A stretch of DNA of 64,000 bases from Streptococcus cristatus (lineage in GTDB: Bacteria; Bacillota; Bacilli; Lactobacillales; Streptococcaceae), in NCBI RefSeq assembly GCF_003943515.1, contig NZ_RJPT01000001.1:69033-133032 (forward strand). Direction: 5' to 3'. Both the position numbers and the translations under genes were made by a program. The stretch's first letter is position 1. Every line of letters starts with the position of its first letter. The notes beneath the pieces are model-generated. The model worked only from the letters and a program-made list of their open reading frames with translations. It did no database searches and had not been told where the DNA came from. Positions 44,770 through 54,803 of this stretch are shown here, in pieces.

Positions 44770-47031
44770 ATGTCAAACTTACAAACATATATCCAAAATA
44801 CTTATCAAAAGCAAATTGCTGATTGTAGCAATGAAGAGCTTTACTTGGCTCTCTTGAACTACACAAAATTGGCTAGTGCTCAAAAACCAGTCAATACTGG
44901 TAAAAAGAAGCTCTACTACATCTCAGCTGAGTTTCTTATCGGAAAACTCTTGTCAAACAACTTGATTAACTTGGGTCTTTATGACGATGTGAAAAAAGAA
45001 CTTGCCACTGCCGGTAAAGACTTGATCGAAGTTGAAGAAGTAGAATTGGAACCATCTCTTGGTAATGGTGGTTTGGGCCGTTTGGCAGCCTGCTTCTTGG
45101 ACTCTATCGCAACCTTGGGTCTTAATGGTGACGGTGTTGGACTAAACTACCACTTTGGTCTTTTCCAACAAGTCCTTAAAAACAATGAACAAACAACTAT
45201 TCCAAATTTCTGGTTGACTGAGCAAAACTGGTTGGTTCGCTCAAGCCGTAGCTACCAAGTGCCATTTGCACACTTCACCTTGACATCAACTCTTTACGAT
45301 ATTGATGTTCCTGGTTACAAGACAGCTACTAAAAACCGTTTGCGTTTGTTTGACTTGGATTCAGTTGATTCTTCCATCATCAAAGAGGGAATCGAATTTG
45401 ACAAGACAGATATCGCTCACAACTTGACTCTTTTCCTTTATCCAGATGATAGCGACAAGCAAGGTGAATTGCTCCGTATTTTCCAACAATACTTCATGGT
45501 TTCAAACGGTGCACAATTGATCATCGACGAAGCGATCGAAAAAGGAAGCAACTTGCATGACCTTGCAGACTATGCAGTTGTACAAATCAACGACACTCAC
45601 CCATCACTGGTTATTCCTGAATTGATCCGTCTCTTGACTGCGCGTGGTATCGAGCTTGATGAAGCGATCTCAATCGTTCGTAGCATGACTGCCTACACAA
45701 ACCACACTATCCTTGCTGAAGCCCTTGAAAAATGGCCTCTTGAATTCTTGCAAGAAGTGGTTCCTCACTTGGTACCAATCATCAAAGAATTGGATCGTCG
45801 TGTCAAAGCAGAATACAAAGATCCAGCTGTTCAAATCATTGACGAGAGCGGCCGTGTTCACATGGCACACATGGATATCCACTATGGATACAGCGTTAAC
45901 GGGGTTGCAGCACTCCACACTGAAATCTTGAAGAACTCTGAGTTGAAAGCTTTCTACGATATTTATCCAGAGAAATTCAACAACAAGACAAACGGTATTA
46001 CATTCCGTCGTTGGCTTATGCACGCTAACCCACGTTTGTCTAGCTACTTAGATGAACTTCTTGGTCGCGACTGGCACCATGATGCTGCTAAGTTGGAAGG
46101 CCTACTTGACTTTGCTGGTAAGCAAGAAGTGAAAGAAAAGTTGGAAGGCATTAAGTCTCACAATAAGCGTAAATTGGCTCGTCACTTGAAGGAAGCTCAA
46201 GGTGTGGAAATCAATCCAGATTCTATCTTTGATATCCAAATCAAGCGTCTACACGAGTACAAACGCCAACAAATGAACGCTTTGTATGTGATCCACAAAT
46301 ACTTGGACATCAAGGCTGGTAACATTCCTGCTCGCCCAATCACTGTCTTCTTTGGTGGTAAGGCAGCGCCTGCTTACACAATTGCCCAAGACATCATTCA
46401 CTTGATCCTTTGCTTGTCAGAAATCATCGCGAATGACCCAGCAGTGGCACCACACTTGCAAGTGGTTATGGTTGAGAACTATAACGTTACAGCATCAAGC
46501 TTCTTGATTGCAGCTGGTGATATTTCTGAGCAAATTTCACTTGCTTCTAAAGAAGCTTCAGGTACTGGTAACATGAAATTCATGCTCAACGGTGCTTTGA
46601 CACTTGGTACTATGGACGGTGCTAACGTGGAAATCGCTGAGTTGGTTGGCAAAGACAACATCTACATCTTTGGTGAAGATTCAGAAACAGTTATCGACCT
46701 TTACGCAAAAGCAGCCTACAAATCAAGCGAATTTTACGCTCGTCCAGCTATCAAACCGTTGGTTGACTTTATCATCAGCGATGCTGTTCTTGCAGTAGGT
46801 AAGAAAGAACGCTTGGAACGTCTTTACAATGAATTGATCAACAAAGACTGGTTCATGACGCTTCTTGATTTGGAAGACTACATCAAAGTCAAAGAGCAAA
46901 TGCTTGCTGACTACGAAGACCGTGATGCATGGTTGGATAAAGTGATCGTTAACATTGCAAAAGCTGGCTTCTTCTCAGCAGATCGTACAATCCAACAATA
47001 CAATGACGAAGTATGGCATTTGGATAACTAA
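44770..47031 (+). CDS. glgP: glycogen/maltodextrin phosphorylase
   Basis: A 753-residue GT35 phosphorylase that releases glucose-1-phosphate from maltodextrins. [19 protein letters not shown] and the pyridoxal-phosphate region [20 protein letters not shown] are intact. It completes the pathway: MalX-C-D uptake, PulA debranching, MalQ rearrangement, then phosphorolysis. Often called malP in streptococci. Codon use is strongly biased, as for a highly expressed gene. Ends in a clear terminator. Confidence 0.95.
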   Translation: MSNLQTYIQNTYQKQIADCSNEELYLALLNYTKLASAQKPVNTGKKKLYYISAEFLIGKLLSNNLINLGLYDDVKKELATAGKDLIEVEEVELEPSLGNGGLGRLAACFLDSIATLGLNGDGVGLNYHFGLFQQVLKNNEQTTIPNFWLTEQNWLVRSSRSYQVPFAHFTLTSTLYDIDVPGYKTATKNRLRLFDLDSVDSSIIKEGIEFDKTDIAHNLTLFLYPDDSDKQGELLRIFQQYFMVSNGAQLIIDEAIEKGSNLHDLADYAVVQINDTHPSLVIPELIRLLTARGIELDEAISIVRSMTAYTNHTILAEALEKWPLEFLQEVVPHLVPIIKELDRRVKAEYKDPAVQIIDESGRVHMAHMDIHYGYSVNGVAALHTEILKNSELKAFYDIYPEKFNNKTNGITFRRWLMHANPRLSSYLDELLGRDWHHDAAKLEGLLDFAGKQEVKEKLEGIKSHNKRKLARHLKEAQGVEINPDSIFDIQIKRLHEYKRQQMNALYVIHKYLDIKAGNIPARPITVFFGGKAAPAYTIAQDIIHLILCLSEIIANDPAVAPHLQVVMVENYNVTASSFLIAAGDISEQISLASKEASGTGNMKFMLNGALTLGTMDGANVEIAELVGKDNIYIFGEDSETVIDLYAKAAYKSSEFYARPAIKPLVDFIISDAVLAVGKKERLERLYNELINKDWFMTLLDLEDYIKVKEQMLADYEDRDAWLDKVIVNIAKAGFFSADRTIQQYNDEVWHLDN

Positions 47032-47046
47032 TAAATTGAATAACTT

Positions 47047-47077
47047 AAAAAGCCTAGACAGTCCTGTCTTGGCTTTT
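47047..47077 (+). terminator. malQ-glgP terminator
   Basis: AAAAGCC-TAGACAG pairs with CTGTCTT-GGCTTTT around TC, with one wobble, then TCTCTT. Confidence 0.85.
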
Positions 47078-47224
47078 CTCTTGTTAGAAGACTCGAGTAA
47101 GTAACCTTGGAGGATAAGCTTTTCTGGTAGATAGAGCTTTTAAAATCGTAGCAGACCTTGTCTCTTGTCAGTCTTTTCTTTTGGGTGTATAATAAGAAAA
47201 AGTATTTCTTTACAGGAGGTTGTT

Positions 47225-47743
47225 ATGAAAAAGAAACCAATTTATCTCTATGTCTTACTGGGGTTAGAAACAGTAGGCACTTTGTGGGGGCTTATTTCGA
47301 AGTTCTCCTCTTCAAATGATGCCGTGGAAACCTTGCTAAAAGGGGTTAATGAGCCAGCAAAATCTCAGTATGCAACTTACTTTAGTAAGAGCGCTGAACT
47401 GTCAGGTTCGCTAATAAATAATATTTTCTTTTATGTTGGCTTGCTTCTTTTGATTGCAGCTTGGTTCTTCGTTTTTAAGAAAGATATTTTCAAAGCCAAT
47501 CTTATTTACATCGCGAACGTTCTTATTGGTCTGATTGGAACAGCGTATGGTTATGTGGTAGCAAAAGGGATTGCAACGTCTTCTTTTTCAGATCCATCCT
47601 TACTCTCATCTCAGATACTAGGCCTGAACTTTACTATTGGCTTCTCTGTTGTTGTTAGTCTTATCTTCCTTTCCATTGTTATCTTTAAGCTGATCAAGCA
47701 GCAAAAGGAAGCTGATACTGTAGAAGTGGCTGAAGAAGATTAA
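47225..47743 (+). CDS. four-helix membrane protein of unknown function
   Basis: A 172-residue membrane protein with four predicted transmembrane helices (about 5-22, 60-80, 93-115, 130-152) and an acidic C-terminus (TVEVAEED). No family is recognised. ACAGGAGG precedes ATG 47225; a longer frame to 47165 lacks a binding site. It stands alone between glgP and nrdI. Confidence 0.72.
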   Translation: MKKKPIYLYVLLGLETVGTLWGLISKFSSSNDAVETLLKGVNEPAKSQYATYFSKSAELSGSLINNIFFYVGLLLLIAAWFFVFKKDIFKANLIYIANVLIGLIGTAYGYVVAKGIATSSFSDPSLLSSQILGLNFTIGFSVVVSLIFLSIVIFKLIKQQKEADTVEVAEED

Positions 47744-47816
47744 GATTTAGCAAATAACATTTACTGCTGATAATCTAGATGGGCAGATAAATGTTATTTT
47801 TTAGAATGGAGCAAAT

Positions 47817-48278
47817 ATGAAAGTTTCCTTAGTCTATATCAGCTTGAGCGGCAATACAGAGAGTTTTGTCCGTCGTTTGAGCGACTATTTATTAGAGCAG
47901 CATCCGAGTTTAGATATTGAGAAAATTCACATCAAAGACTTAGTGAAAGAGGGGCATCCGTTCTTTGAAATGGCCAATCCCTTCATCACTTTTCTACCGA
48001 CCTATCTGGAAGGTGGTAATGGTGTGGATAATGGCGATGTCGAAATTCTCACGACGGATGTAGCCGATTTTATTGCCTATGGGCAAAATGCTAGCAAGTG
48101 TTTGGGAGTTATCGGAAGTGGCAACCGTAACTTTAATAATCAGTACTGCCTGACTGCTAAGCAATACAGCCAACGTTTTGGCTTCCCGGTTTTAGCTGAT
48201 TTTGAAATGCGTGGTATGTTAGGCGATATTAAAAAAGTAGCTGGCATTATCGAGGAATTGTACGGAATAAAAGCATAA
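47817..48278 (+). CDS. nrdI: NrdI flavodoxin for class Ib ribonucleotide reductase
   Basis: A 153-residue flavodoxin-like protein with SLSGNTESFVRRL (FMN phosphate loop), GSGNRNFNNQYCLTAKQY and FEMRGM, the NrdI signatures. NrdI supplies the oxidant that builds the Mn(III)2-tyrosyl radical cofactor of NrdF. The nrdHEF genes are not in this window, so this is a detached copy, as in several streptococci. ATG 47817 follows GGAGCAA. Confidence 0.9.
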   Translation: MKVSLVYISLSGNTESFVRRLSDYLLEQHPSLDIEKIHIKDLVKEGHPFFEMANPFITFLPTYLEGGNGVDNGDVEILTTDVADFIAYGQNASKCLGVIGSGNRNFNNQYCLTAKQYSQRFGFPVLADFEMRGMLGDIKKVAGIIEELYGIKA

Positions 48279-48280
48279 GA

Positions 48281-48320
48281 AAAAAGCCGTTCGATCAATA
48301 TTTTTGACCGAGCGGCTTTT
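48281..48320. terminator. bidirectional terminator between nrdI and a small gene
   Basis: AAAAAGCCGTTCGATCAA pairs with TTGACCGAGCGGCTTTT (minor mismatches). Confidence 0.88.
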
Positions 48321-48324
48321 GTTT

Positions 48325-48591
48325 CTATTCTTGACTTGTTTGCTTGCCGGTGATAGTTTCGACCAGCTCTTTTGAATATAAAATTCCTAAACGATAGTTT
48401 TTGTTAACGTAAGCTATAAGGTCATTTTGGTTTTCACTAGTGGCAATTTTTTCTTGGAGTTCTTGTCGAAAATGATCACTTTTTAGGAGTTCCTGCTGCA
48501 GCAAAATCTGCAACTTTACCTTTTCTCTTTTGTTGTACAAAAAGAGAATGACCAAGCTAAGGGCAACTAAAATATAAGCAGTTTCATTCAT
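48325..48591 (-). CDS. small membrane-anchored protein of unknown function
   Basis: An 88-residue protein with one N-terminal transmembrane helix (MNETAYILVALSLVILFLY), then a charged helical cytosolic region. ATG 48591 has AGGAAGAG at suitable distance; an upstream in-frame start lacks this. No family is recognised. It lies 51 bp downstream of argS in the same direction and may be co-transcribed with it. Confidence 0.6.
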   Translation of the reverse strand: MNETAYILVALSLVILFLYNKREKVKLQILLQQELLKSDHFRQELQEKIATSENQNDLIAYVNKNYRLGILYSKELVETITGKQTSQE

Positions 48592-48642
48592 AAAATATCT
48601 CTTCCTAAGAAAACCTCCCAAAACTGGAAGGTTTGTGTAGGG

Positions 48643-50331
48643 TTACATTTTTTCTGGTGCTTCTACACCAAGCATGCGGAGAGCTTCCTTCAGCACAACA
48701 GCAGTGGTGTAGCTGAGAGCTAGACGGCTGTCACGTTCCGGAGTTTCATCCAAGATGCGAGTGTGAGCATAGTATTTATTGAAGGCTTGAGCTAGGCTGA
48801 TCGAGTATTTGGCAATCAGAGATGGCTCAAAGTTATCAGATGCACGTTTAACCACGCGAGCGAAGTCTTGGATCAGTTTGATAATTTCCCAGCTTTCAGC
48901 ATCGTTGAGATTGTAGTTAGCGTCAAGACTTGGCTTGAAGTCTGCTTTGCGCAGGATAGACTGGATACGTGCATAGGCATATTGTACATACGGTCCAGTT
49001 TCACCTTCAAAGGAAACCATCGCTTCCAAATCAAAGTCATAACCATTGCGGCGGTCAGTCTTAAGGTCGTAGAATTTAACGGCACCGACACCAACTGCGT
49101 GGGCAACAGCTTCTTTGTTTTCCAGATTTGGATTTTTCTCTTCAATTTGAGCTTTTGCACGGCTGATCGCTTCTTGCAGAGTTGGTTCCAGAAGGATGAT
49201 GTTTCCTTTACGTGTTGAAAGTTTTTGGCGATTCTTTGTAACCAGACCAAAGTCCACGTGGATCATGTCATCGCTCCAGTCAAATCCCATCTTCTTAAGG
49301 ACAGCCTTGAGCTGACGGAAGTGGTTGGATTGCTCTTGACCAACGACATAAACGTTCTTGACGAAGTTGTAAGTGCGTGCACGGTACATAGCAGTGGCAA
49401 TATCACGGGTGATGTACAGCGTAGCACCGTCTGATTTTTTAATCATAGCTGGTGGCAGGTTGACATCGTCCAAGTCCACAATGCTAGCGCCTTTTGATTC
49501 TTTCAGGAGACCCTTGTCTTCCAAAATTTTAACGGCTTCGTCCATCTTGTCATTGTAGAAGGCTTCACCATTTAAGCTATCAAATTCAACGCCGAGCAAT
49601 TCATAGATGCGGTTAAATTCAACGAGACTTTCGTCACGGAACCATTGCCAGAGTTCTGTTGCTTCTGGATCGCCATCTTCCAGTTTCTTGAACCAAAGGC
49701 GACCTTCTTCATCCAAGGCTGGGTCGTTTTCGATTTCGGCATTGATGCGAACGTAGAGTTGCAAGAGTTCATCGATTGGGTTAGCTTCAACGGCTTCCTT
49801 GTTGCCCCATTTCTTGTAGGCAACCATGAGGAGGCCAAATTGCTTGCCCCAGTCACCTAAGTGGTTGATCTTGATGGTATTGTAGCCCATCTTGCGGAAG
49901 ATATTGGACAAGGCATCTCCAATAACGGTTGAACGCAAGTGTCCGACAGAGAAAGGTTTTGCAATGTTAGGACTGGAAAGGTCAATTGTGATATTTCCGC
50001 CCTGACCTTCGTTCTGTTGACCATAGTCAGCGCCTTCCTTGATGACTTCTTTGATAACTTGATCAGAGATTTTAGCTTTGTTGAGGAAGAAGTTGACATA
50101 AGGTCCAGTTGCGACAACTTTCTCAAAGTGACTTGGGTCGATCTTTTCAGCAATATCCGTAGCGATAGCTTGAGGAGCCTTGCGTTCTACTTTTGCAAGT
50201 GAGAAAGCTGGGAAGGCAATGTCTCCAAGATCTGAACTTTTCGGTTGCTCTAGTAGGTTAAAGATAGCGCTTTGGTCCAAGCTGTCAATAACTTTGGCCA
50301 ACTCGCTAGCGATTAATTGTTTATTATCCAT
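48643..50331 (-). CDS. argS: arginine-tRNA ligase
   Basis: A 562-residue class I synthetase charging tRNA-Arg. The HIGH motif appears as [16 protein letters not shown], and KLSTRKGN stands at the KMSKS position. The C-terminal DALR anticodon domain ends in [14 protein letters not shown]. It is divergent from argR, a conserved pairing in streptococci, with a candidate ARG box in between. Confidence 0.96.
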   Translation of the reverse strand: MDNKQLIASELAKVIDSLDQSAIFNLLEQPKSSDLGDIAFPAFSLAKVERKAPQAIATDIAEKIDPSHFEKVVATGPYVNFFLNKAKISDQVIKEVIKEGADYGQQNEGQGGNITIDLSSPNIAKPFSVGHLRSTVIGDALSNIFRKMGYNTIKINHLGDWGKQFGLLMVAYKKWGNKEAVEANPIDELLQLYVRINAEIENDPALDEEGRLWFKKLEDGDPEATELWQWFRDESLVEFNRIYELLGVEFDSLNGEAFYNDKMDEAVKILEDKGLLKESKGASIVDLDDVNLPPAMIKKSDGATLYITRDIATAMYRARTYNFVKNVYVVGQEQSNHFRQLKAVLKKMGFDWSDDMIHVDFGLVTKNRQKLSTRKGNIILLEPTLQEAISRAKAQIEEKNPNLENKEAVAHAVGVGAVKFYDLKTDRRNGYDFDLEAMVSFEGETGPYVQYAYARIQSILRKADFKPSLDANYNLNDAESWEIIKLIQDFARVVKRASDNFEPSLIAKYSISLAQAFNKYYAHTRILDETPERDSRLALSYTTAVVLKEALRMLGVEAPEKM

Positions 50332-50393
50332 ATTTGCTCCTTTGGGTCTTTTGTTACTATTCTATCATATTTTATGAGGAATCTTCAATTTTT

Positions 50394-50443
50394 TTGGTAT
50401 AAGATAGATTTTTTGATATAATTGAAAGTATAAATATTCAGTC
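50394..50443 (+). promoter_or_regulatory. argR promoter with candidate ARG box
   Basis: TTGGTA (50394-50399), 17 bp, extended -10 TGA-TATAAT (50417-50422). At 50426-50443 AAAGTATAAATATTCAGT resembles the ARG-box consensus, with a good right half ATTCA and an imperfect left half. It covers the +1 region, so autoregulation by ArgR is plausible. Confidence 0.55.
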
Positions 50444-50456
50444 AATGAGGTCGAGT

Positions 50457-50897
50457 ATGAGAAAAAGCGAGCGTCATCAGCTTATTAAATGGATGATCAA
50501 GGAAGAAAAGTTAGGAACACAAAAGGATATTCAAAAAAGACTGGAAGATGAGGGGATATTTGTGACCCAAACAACCCTCTCGCGGGACCTAAGAGAGATT
50601 GGTTTGACCAAGCTGAAGAAAGACGGGCAAGTCTACTATGTGCTGGCTCATGAAGCAGAGGAGTTGGACCTAGCTGGATTTTTGGCCAGTCATGTTCAGG
50701 CTGTTTCTAGAGCGGAGTTTACGCTGGTTTTCCGTACAGGACTGGGCGAAGCGACGGTCTTGGCAAATGTGGTAGATGGTTCTCTGGATAGTCGTATTTT
50801 AGGAACCGTTGCAGGGGCCAATACCTTGCTCGTGATTTGCCGGGATCAGGAAGCGGCTAGAGAAATCGAGATGAGTGTCAAAGAAGGTATGGAATAG
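50457..50897 (+). CDS. argR: arginine repressor
   Basis: A 146-residue ArgR/AhrC. The N-terminal winged helix contains VTQTTLSRDLREIGLTKLKK. The C-terminal hexamerisation and arginine-binding domain contains GTVAGANTLLVICRD. ATG 50457 is chosen because AATGAGG serves as its binding site; the ATG at 50445 would lack one. It regulates arginine metabolism and the divergent argS setting suggests local control. mutS follows 72 bp downstream. Confidence 0.93.
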   Translation: MRKSERHQLIKWMIKEEKLGTQKDIQKRLEDEGIFVTQTTLSRDLREIGLTKLKKDGQVYYVLAHEAEELDLAGFLASHVQAVSRAEFTLVFRTGLGEATVLANVVDGSLDSRILGTVAGANTLLVICRDQEAAREIEMSVKEGME

Positions 50898-50969
50898 CCA
50901 AAAGCTTAGGATTGATGGAGAGGTTTGAGACGCAAGTCCTGACCTCGTTTGTTTTTAGAAAGGATAGAG

Positions 50970-53519
50970 ATGGCAGTAGAAAAGTTATCGCCAGGCATGC
51001 AGCAGTATTTGGATATCAAGAAGGACTATCCAGATGCTTTCTTGCTCTTTCGGATGGGGGATTTCTATGAGTTGTTTTATGATGATGCGGTCAATGCCGC
51101 CCAGATTTTAGAGATTTCTCTCACCAGTCGCAATAAAAATGCAGAAAATCCCATTCCCATGGCTGGAGTTCCCTATCATTCGGCTCAGCAGTATATTGAT
51201 GTTTTGGTCGAGTCAGGCTATAAGGTGGCGATTGCGGAGCAGATGGAAGATCCCAAGGAAGCCAAGGGTGTTGTTAAACGGGAGGTCGTTCAGGTTATCA
51301 CACCGGGGACGGTGGTGGACTCTACTAAGCCGGACTCTGCTAATAACTTTCTGGTGGCTCTGGATTATTCAGAGGGCCTCTATGGTCTGGCTTATATGGA
51401 CTTGGTGACCGGTGAGTTTCAGGTGACTAGTTTAGAGGACTTTAGCCTAGTCTGCGGGGAAATTCGCAATTTGAAGGCTAGGGAAGTGGTGCTGGGCTAT
51501 ACCTTGCCAGAAGCTGAGGAGCAGGTGTTGGCTGGACAGATGAATCTTTTACTGTCCTATGTACAGACGGCCTTGGACGATGTCCAGCTGCTGGGCGAGG
51601 AGCTGTCTCCTATGGAACGTCAGGCAGCAGGGAAATTGCTGGAGTATGTGCACCGGACCCAGATGAGGGAGCTCAGTCATTTGAAGAAGGCCCAGCATTA
51701 TGAAATCAAGGATTTTCTGCAAATGGATTATGCCACCAAGGCGAGTCTGGATTTGACAGAAAATGCTCGTTCGGGCAAGAAGCACGGCAGTCTTTATTGG
51801 CTGATGGACGAGACTAAGACGGCCATGGGTGGCCGCATGCTGCGCTCTTGGATCCAGCGTCCGCTGATTGATGAAGCGCGAATTAGCCAGCGACAGGATG
51901 TCGTTGAGATTTTTCTGGATCATTTCTTTGAGCGGAGTGATTTGACGGAGAGCCTCAAGGGAGTCTATGATATCGAGCGGCTGGCTAGTCGAGTTTCTTT
52001 TGGCAAGACCAATCCTAAGGATCTGCTGCAGCTGGCAGCAACATTGGGCAATGTGCCTCAGATTAAGGCTATCTTGCAAGGAATCGGCAGTCCGCATCTA
52101 GCTCGTTTGATTGAGGGCTTGGATCCTATTCCAGAGTTGGCAGGCTTGATTAGCTCGGCCATTTCGCCGGATGCACCTCATATCATCACCGAGGGCAATA
52201 TTATTCGGACTGGTTTTGATGAGACCTTGGATCAGTATCGGCTTGTGCTGAGGGAGGGGACCGGATGGATTGCGGAGCTGGAAGTTAAAGAACGTGCTAA
52301 CAGCGGCATCAGCAATCTAAAGATTGATTACAACAAAAAAGATGGTTACTATTTCCACGTGACCAATTCCCAGCTGGCTCATGTTCCCAGTCATTTCTTC
52401 CGCAAGGCGACCCTGAAAAATTCAGAGCGTTTCGGAACGGAAGAGCTGGCTCGGATTGAGGGAGAGATGTTGGAGGCGCGTGAAAAATCTGCTAATCTGG
52501 AATACGAGATTTTCATGCGGATTCGCGAGGAAGTTGGCAAATACATCCAGCGCTTGCAGGCCTTGGCACAAACACTAGCAGCTGTGGATGTCCTGCAGAG
52601 TTTTGCTGCGGTGGCAGAACAACTGCATTTGGTGCGCCCTGTCTTTACTGCGGAGCGCCGTCTACAGATTGAAAAAGGCCGCCATCCTGTTGTGGAAAAG
52701 GTGATGGGTGCCCAAAGCTACATTCCAAATAGTATTCTGCTGGACCAGGGAACGGACATCCAGCTGATTACCGGGCCTAATATGAGCGGAAAATCGACCT
52801 ATATGCGCCAGCTGGCGATCATCGTCATCATGGCACAGATGGGATCCTATGTGCCAGCTCAGTCTGCCAGTCTGCCACTATTCGACGCGATTTTCACGCG
52901 CATCGGTGCAGCAGATGATTTGGTGTCCGGCCAGTCCACCTTTATGGTGGAGATGATGGAGGCCAATCGGGCCATTCGGCAAGCCAGCGAGCGTTCGCTC
53001 ATCCTCTTTGATGAGCTGGGCCGTGGGACGGCTACTTACGATGGGATGGCGCTGGCTCAGGCCATTATCGAGCATATTCATCACTATACTGGAGCCAAAA
53101 CCCTCTTTGCCACCCACTATCATGAGCTGACAGCCTTAGAGGAAAGTTTGGAGCATTTGGAAAATGTCCATGTGGCAACCTTGGAGAAGGACGGGCAGGT
53201 GACTTTTCTGCATAAGATTGAGCCGGGTCCGGCTGACAAGTCCTACGGAATCCATGTGGCGAAGATTGCCGGACTTCCTGAGAAATTACTGGAGCGGGCG
53301 GATAGCATTTTGAGTCATTTGGAAAGTCAGGATACAGGCCTTGACTCAGAGCTTCCTGTTGAATCTAGACAAACACGGTCGCAAGTGGCGGAGCAGATGT
53401 CTCTTTTTGCAGAAGGGCCGGAAAATCCAGTCCTGACTGAACTCCGAGACTTGGACATCTACAATATGACCCCCTTGGAAGTCATGGCGGCGGTAGCCGA
53501 GCTCAAGAAAAAGCTGTAA
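50970..53519 (+). CDS. mutS: DNA mismatch repair protein MutS
   Basis: An 849-residue mismatch recognition ATPase (HexA in pneumococci). The N-terminal mismatch-binding domain has [17 protein letters not shown]. The C-terminal ATPase has Walker [16 protein letters not shown], Walker [16 protein letters not shown] and [13 protein letters not shown] 50970 follows AAAGGATAGAG; the in-frame ATG at 50949 would sit upstream of that site. mutL is about 1.3 kb away, separated by a LytTR-DUF3021 pair and a repeat element. Confidence 0.96.
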   Translation: MAVEKLSPGMQQYLDIKKDYPDAFLLFRMGDFYELFYDDAVNAAQILEISLTSRNKNAENPIPMAGVPYHSAQQYIDVLVESGYKVAIAEQMEDPKEAKGVVKREVVQVITPGTVVDSTKPDSANNFLVALDYSEGLYGLAYMDLVTGEFQVTSLEDFSLVCGEIRNLKAREVVLGYTLPEAEEQVLAGQMNLLLSYVQTALDDVQLLGEELSPMERQAAGKLLEYVHRTQMRELSHLKKAQHYEIKDFLQMDYATKASLDLTENARSGKKHGSLYWLMDETKTAMGGRMLRSWIQRPLIDEARISQRQDVVEIFLDHFFERSDLTESLKGVYDIERLASRVSFGKTNPKDLLQLAATLGNVPQIKAILQGIGSPHLARLIEGLDPIPELAGLISSAISPDAPHIITEGNIIRTGFDETLDQYRLVLREGTGWIAELEVKERANSGISNLKIDYNKKDGYYFHVTNSQLAHVPSHFFRKATLKNSERFGTEELARIEGEMLEAREKSANLEYEIFMRIREEVGKYIQRLQALAQTLAAVDVLQSFAAVAEQLHLVRPVFTAERRLQIEKGRHPVVEKVMGAQSYIPNSILLDQGTDIQLITGPNMSGKSTYMRQLAIIVIMAQMGSYVPAQSASLPLFDAIFTRIGAADDLVSGQSTFMVEMMEANRAIRQASERSLILFDELGRGTATYDGMALAQAIIEHIHHYTGAKTLFATHYHELTALEESLEHLENVHVATLEKDGQVTFLHKIEPGPADKSYGIHVAKIAGLPEKLLERADSILSHLESQDTGLDSELPVESRQTRSQVAEQMSLFAEGPENPVLTELRDLDIYNMTPLEVMAAVAELKKKL

Positions 53520-53521
53520 AA

Positions 53522-53701
53522 ACAAAGAGGCTGGGACAAAAGTCCTAGCCTCTCAATTGTCTTTGGATTGTCGAGCAAGACGCAGTGGTTGAGTGGGCTC
53601 TACTACGCTGATTTCATCAGCTTTTACAGCCCTACTCAACTGTGCGGAGGTGGGACGACGAAATCGAATTCTAACGAATTACCGATTTCTGTCCCACTCT
53701 C
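53522..53701. repeat. composite intergenic inverted-repeat element
   Basis: About 180 bp built of nested hairpins. GAGGCTGGGAC-AAAA-GTCCTAGCCTC (53530-53555) acts as a mutS terminator. A larger imperfect stem joins GTTGAGTGGG with CCCTACTCAAC. GTGGGAC...GAAATCG pairs with CGATTTC...GTCCCAC (about 53651-53697), followed by TCTCTTTTT. The GAGGCTGGGAC and GTGGGAC modules look like dispersed streptococcal intergenic repeats. No gene is seen. Confidence 0.65.
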
Positions 53702-53711
53702 TTTTTATTTT

Positions 53712-54182
53712 TCACGATTTGCTAGACAAGCCGCTATTAATTTTTTGAATGTTGCGGTAGGTGCGGTAGTAGATGATTCCTGAAATAATCAGATAAATGA
53801 GGGTGAATTCCCCAACGGCAGCCAGTGTCAGACTGAGTATTTTTTCTCTTGGGAAAAATCCAGCTAGATTTGCTAAAAGTGCAAAGGTTAGAATCATCAC
53901 GCCATAGTGGCTAACGACGGAGCGCAGGATGCTCCAATCTCTTTGAAAGAAGCTTCCACTCCATCTGAAAATAGCTCCCATGATAAACCAGACAAGCATG
54001 CAGTAGAGCATGATGAGGGAAACATGGACATGCTGGCTCAAAAAGAAGTGACCAATAGGCGAGTCAGGGTGAAGCGGTAGATAAGCTGGACTGTAAAAAT
54101 AAGAAACAATCATGGAGAAGAAGAGACCGATGAAAATCCCTCCAATCCCTCCGAAAAAGAGTTCTTTAAGACGAGTTTTCAT
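53712..54182 (-). CDS. DUF3021 membrane protein, partner of LytTR regulator
   Basis: A 156-residue protein with four predicted transmembrane helices (about 10-30, 52-75, 88-110, 120-142), consistent with DUF3021. These proteins are encoded directly after a LytTR-domain regulator. In Streptococcus mutans the comparable HdrM and BrsM membrane proteins restrain their LytTR partners. The start overlaps the regulator's stop by 4 nt (ATGA), so the pair is translationally coupled. Confidence 0.82.
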   Translation of the reverse strand: MKTRLKELFFGGIGGIFIGLFFSMIVSYFYSPAYLPLHPDSPIGHFFLSQHVHVSLIMLYCMLVWFIMGAIFRWSGSFFQRDWSILRSVVSHYGVMILTFALLANLAGFFPREKILSLTLAAVGEFTLIYLIISGIIYYRTYRNIQKINSGLSSKS

Positions 54183-54619
54183 AATTGCAACCTTTCTTTA
54201 ATGGATTTGAGATAGCGGCGGGACGAGTAAGTCTGATCACCGTTTTTCAGAAATATTTGAATCATACCATTTGGAGTCAGCTTGAGGTGGCTGATTTGCC
54301 GGCTGTTGATAATCTCCGACTGAGAAATCTGCAGGAAATAGTTCGGCAGGACCTGCAGCAATTGATAAAGAGCTTGTTGAGCTCGATAGCTGTCTTTTGC
54401 CGTTCGGACCCGAACCTGACGATTTTCTGTATAGAGTCGGTGAATTTCCTTAGCATCCAGCAGATAGATTTCGTCCTCTTTCTTGACATGAATCTTGTCC
54501 TCTTTGCCTAGATGTTGAGCAAAGTGGACCAATTCCTGAATGCTTTCTGTCATGAGGCGAGCCTCAATGCTGACGGAGTCTTCGGCGACTTGAGAATCGA
54601 TTCTTAGCTTAACTTTCAT
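54179..54619 (-). CDS. LytTR-domain DNA-binding regulator
   Basis: A 146-residue protein with a short N-terminal region and a C-terminal LytTR domain (residues ~45-145; IYLLDAKEIHRLYTENRQVRV and FLQISQSEIINSRQI). There is no receiver domain, so it is not a classic response regulator. With the DUF3021 gene it forms a LytTR regulatory system of the HdrRM/BrsRM kind, which in S. mutans controls bacteriocin and competence genes. Target genes here are unknown. GGAGG precedes the ATG. Confidence 0.85.
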   Translation of the reverse strand: MKVKLRIDSQVAEDSVSIEARLMTESIQELVHFAQHLGKEDKIHVKKEDEIYLLDAKEIHRLYTENRQVRVRTAKDSYRAQQALYQLLQVLPNYFLQISQSEIINSRQISHLKLTPNGMIQIFLKNGDQTYSSRRYLKSIKERLQL

Positions 54620-54803
54620 AATTTCCTCCTTTCACCTTTATTAAACCGCAACTTGGCAGCGAAAACAAGCCCTTTTGTCTATGTGGCAGCTATTTGTGTC
54701 TATATGGTTTGGCTGGCGGACAGAATGGTCAAGACAAGGTTGCCCTCTGCTAGAAAGAGCCCAATGTGTTATAATAGATAGCAGAACAAATACGGAGAAA
54801 AAG

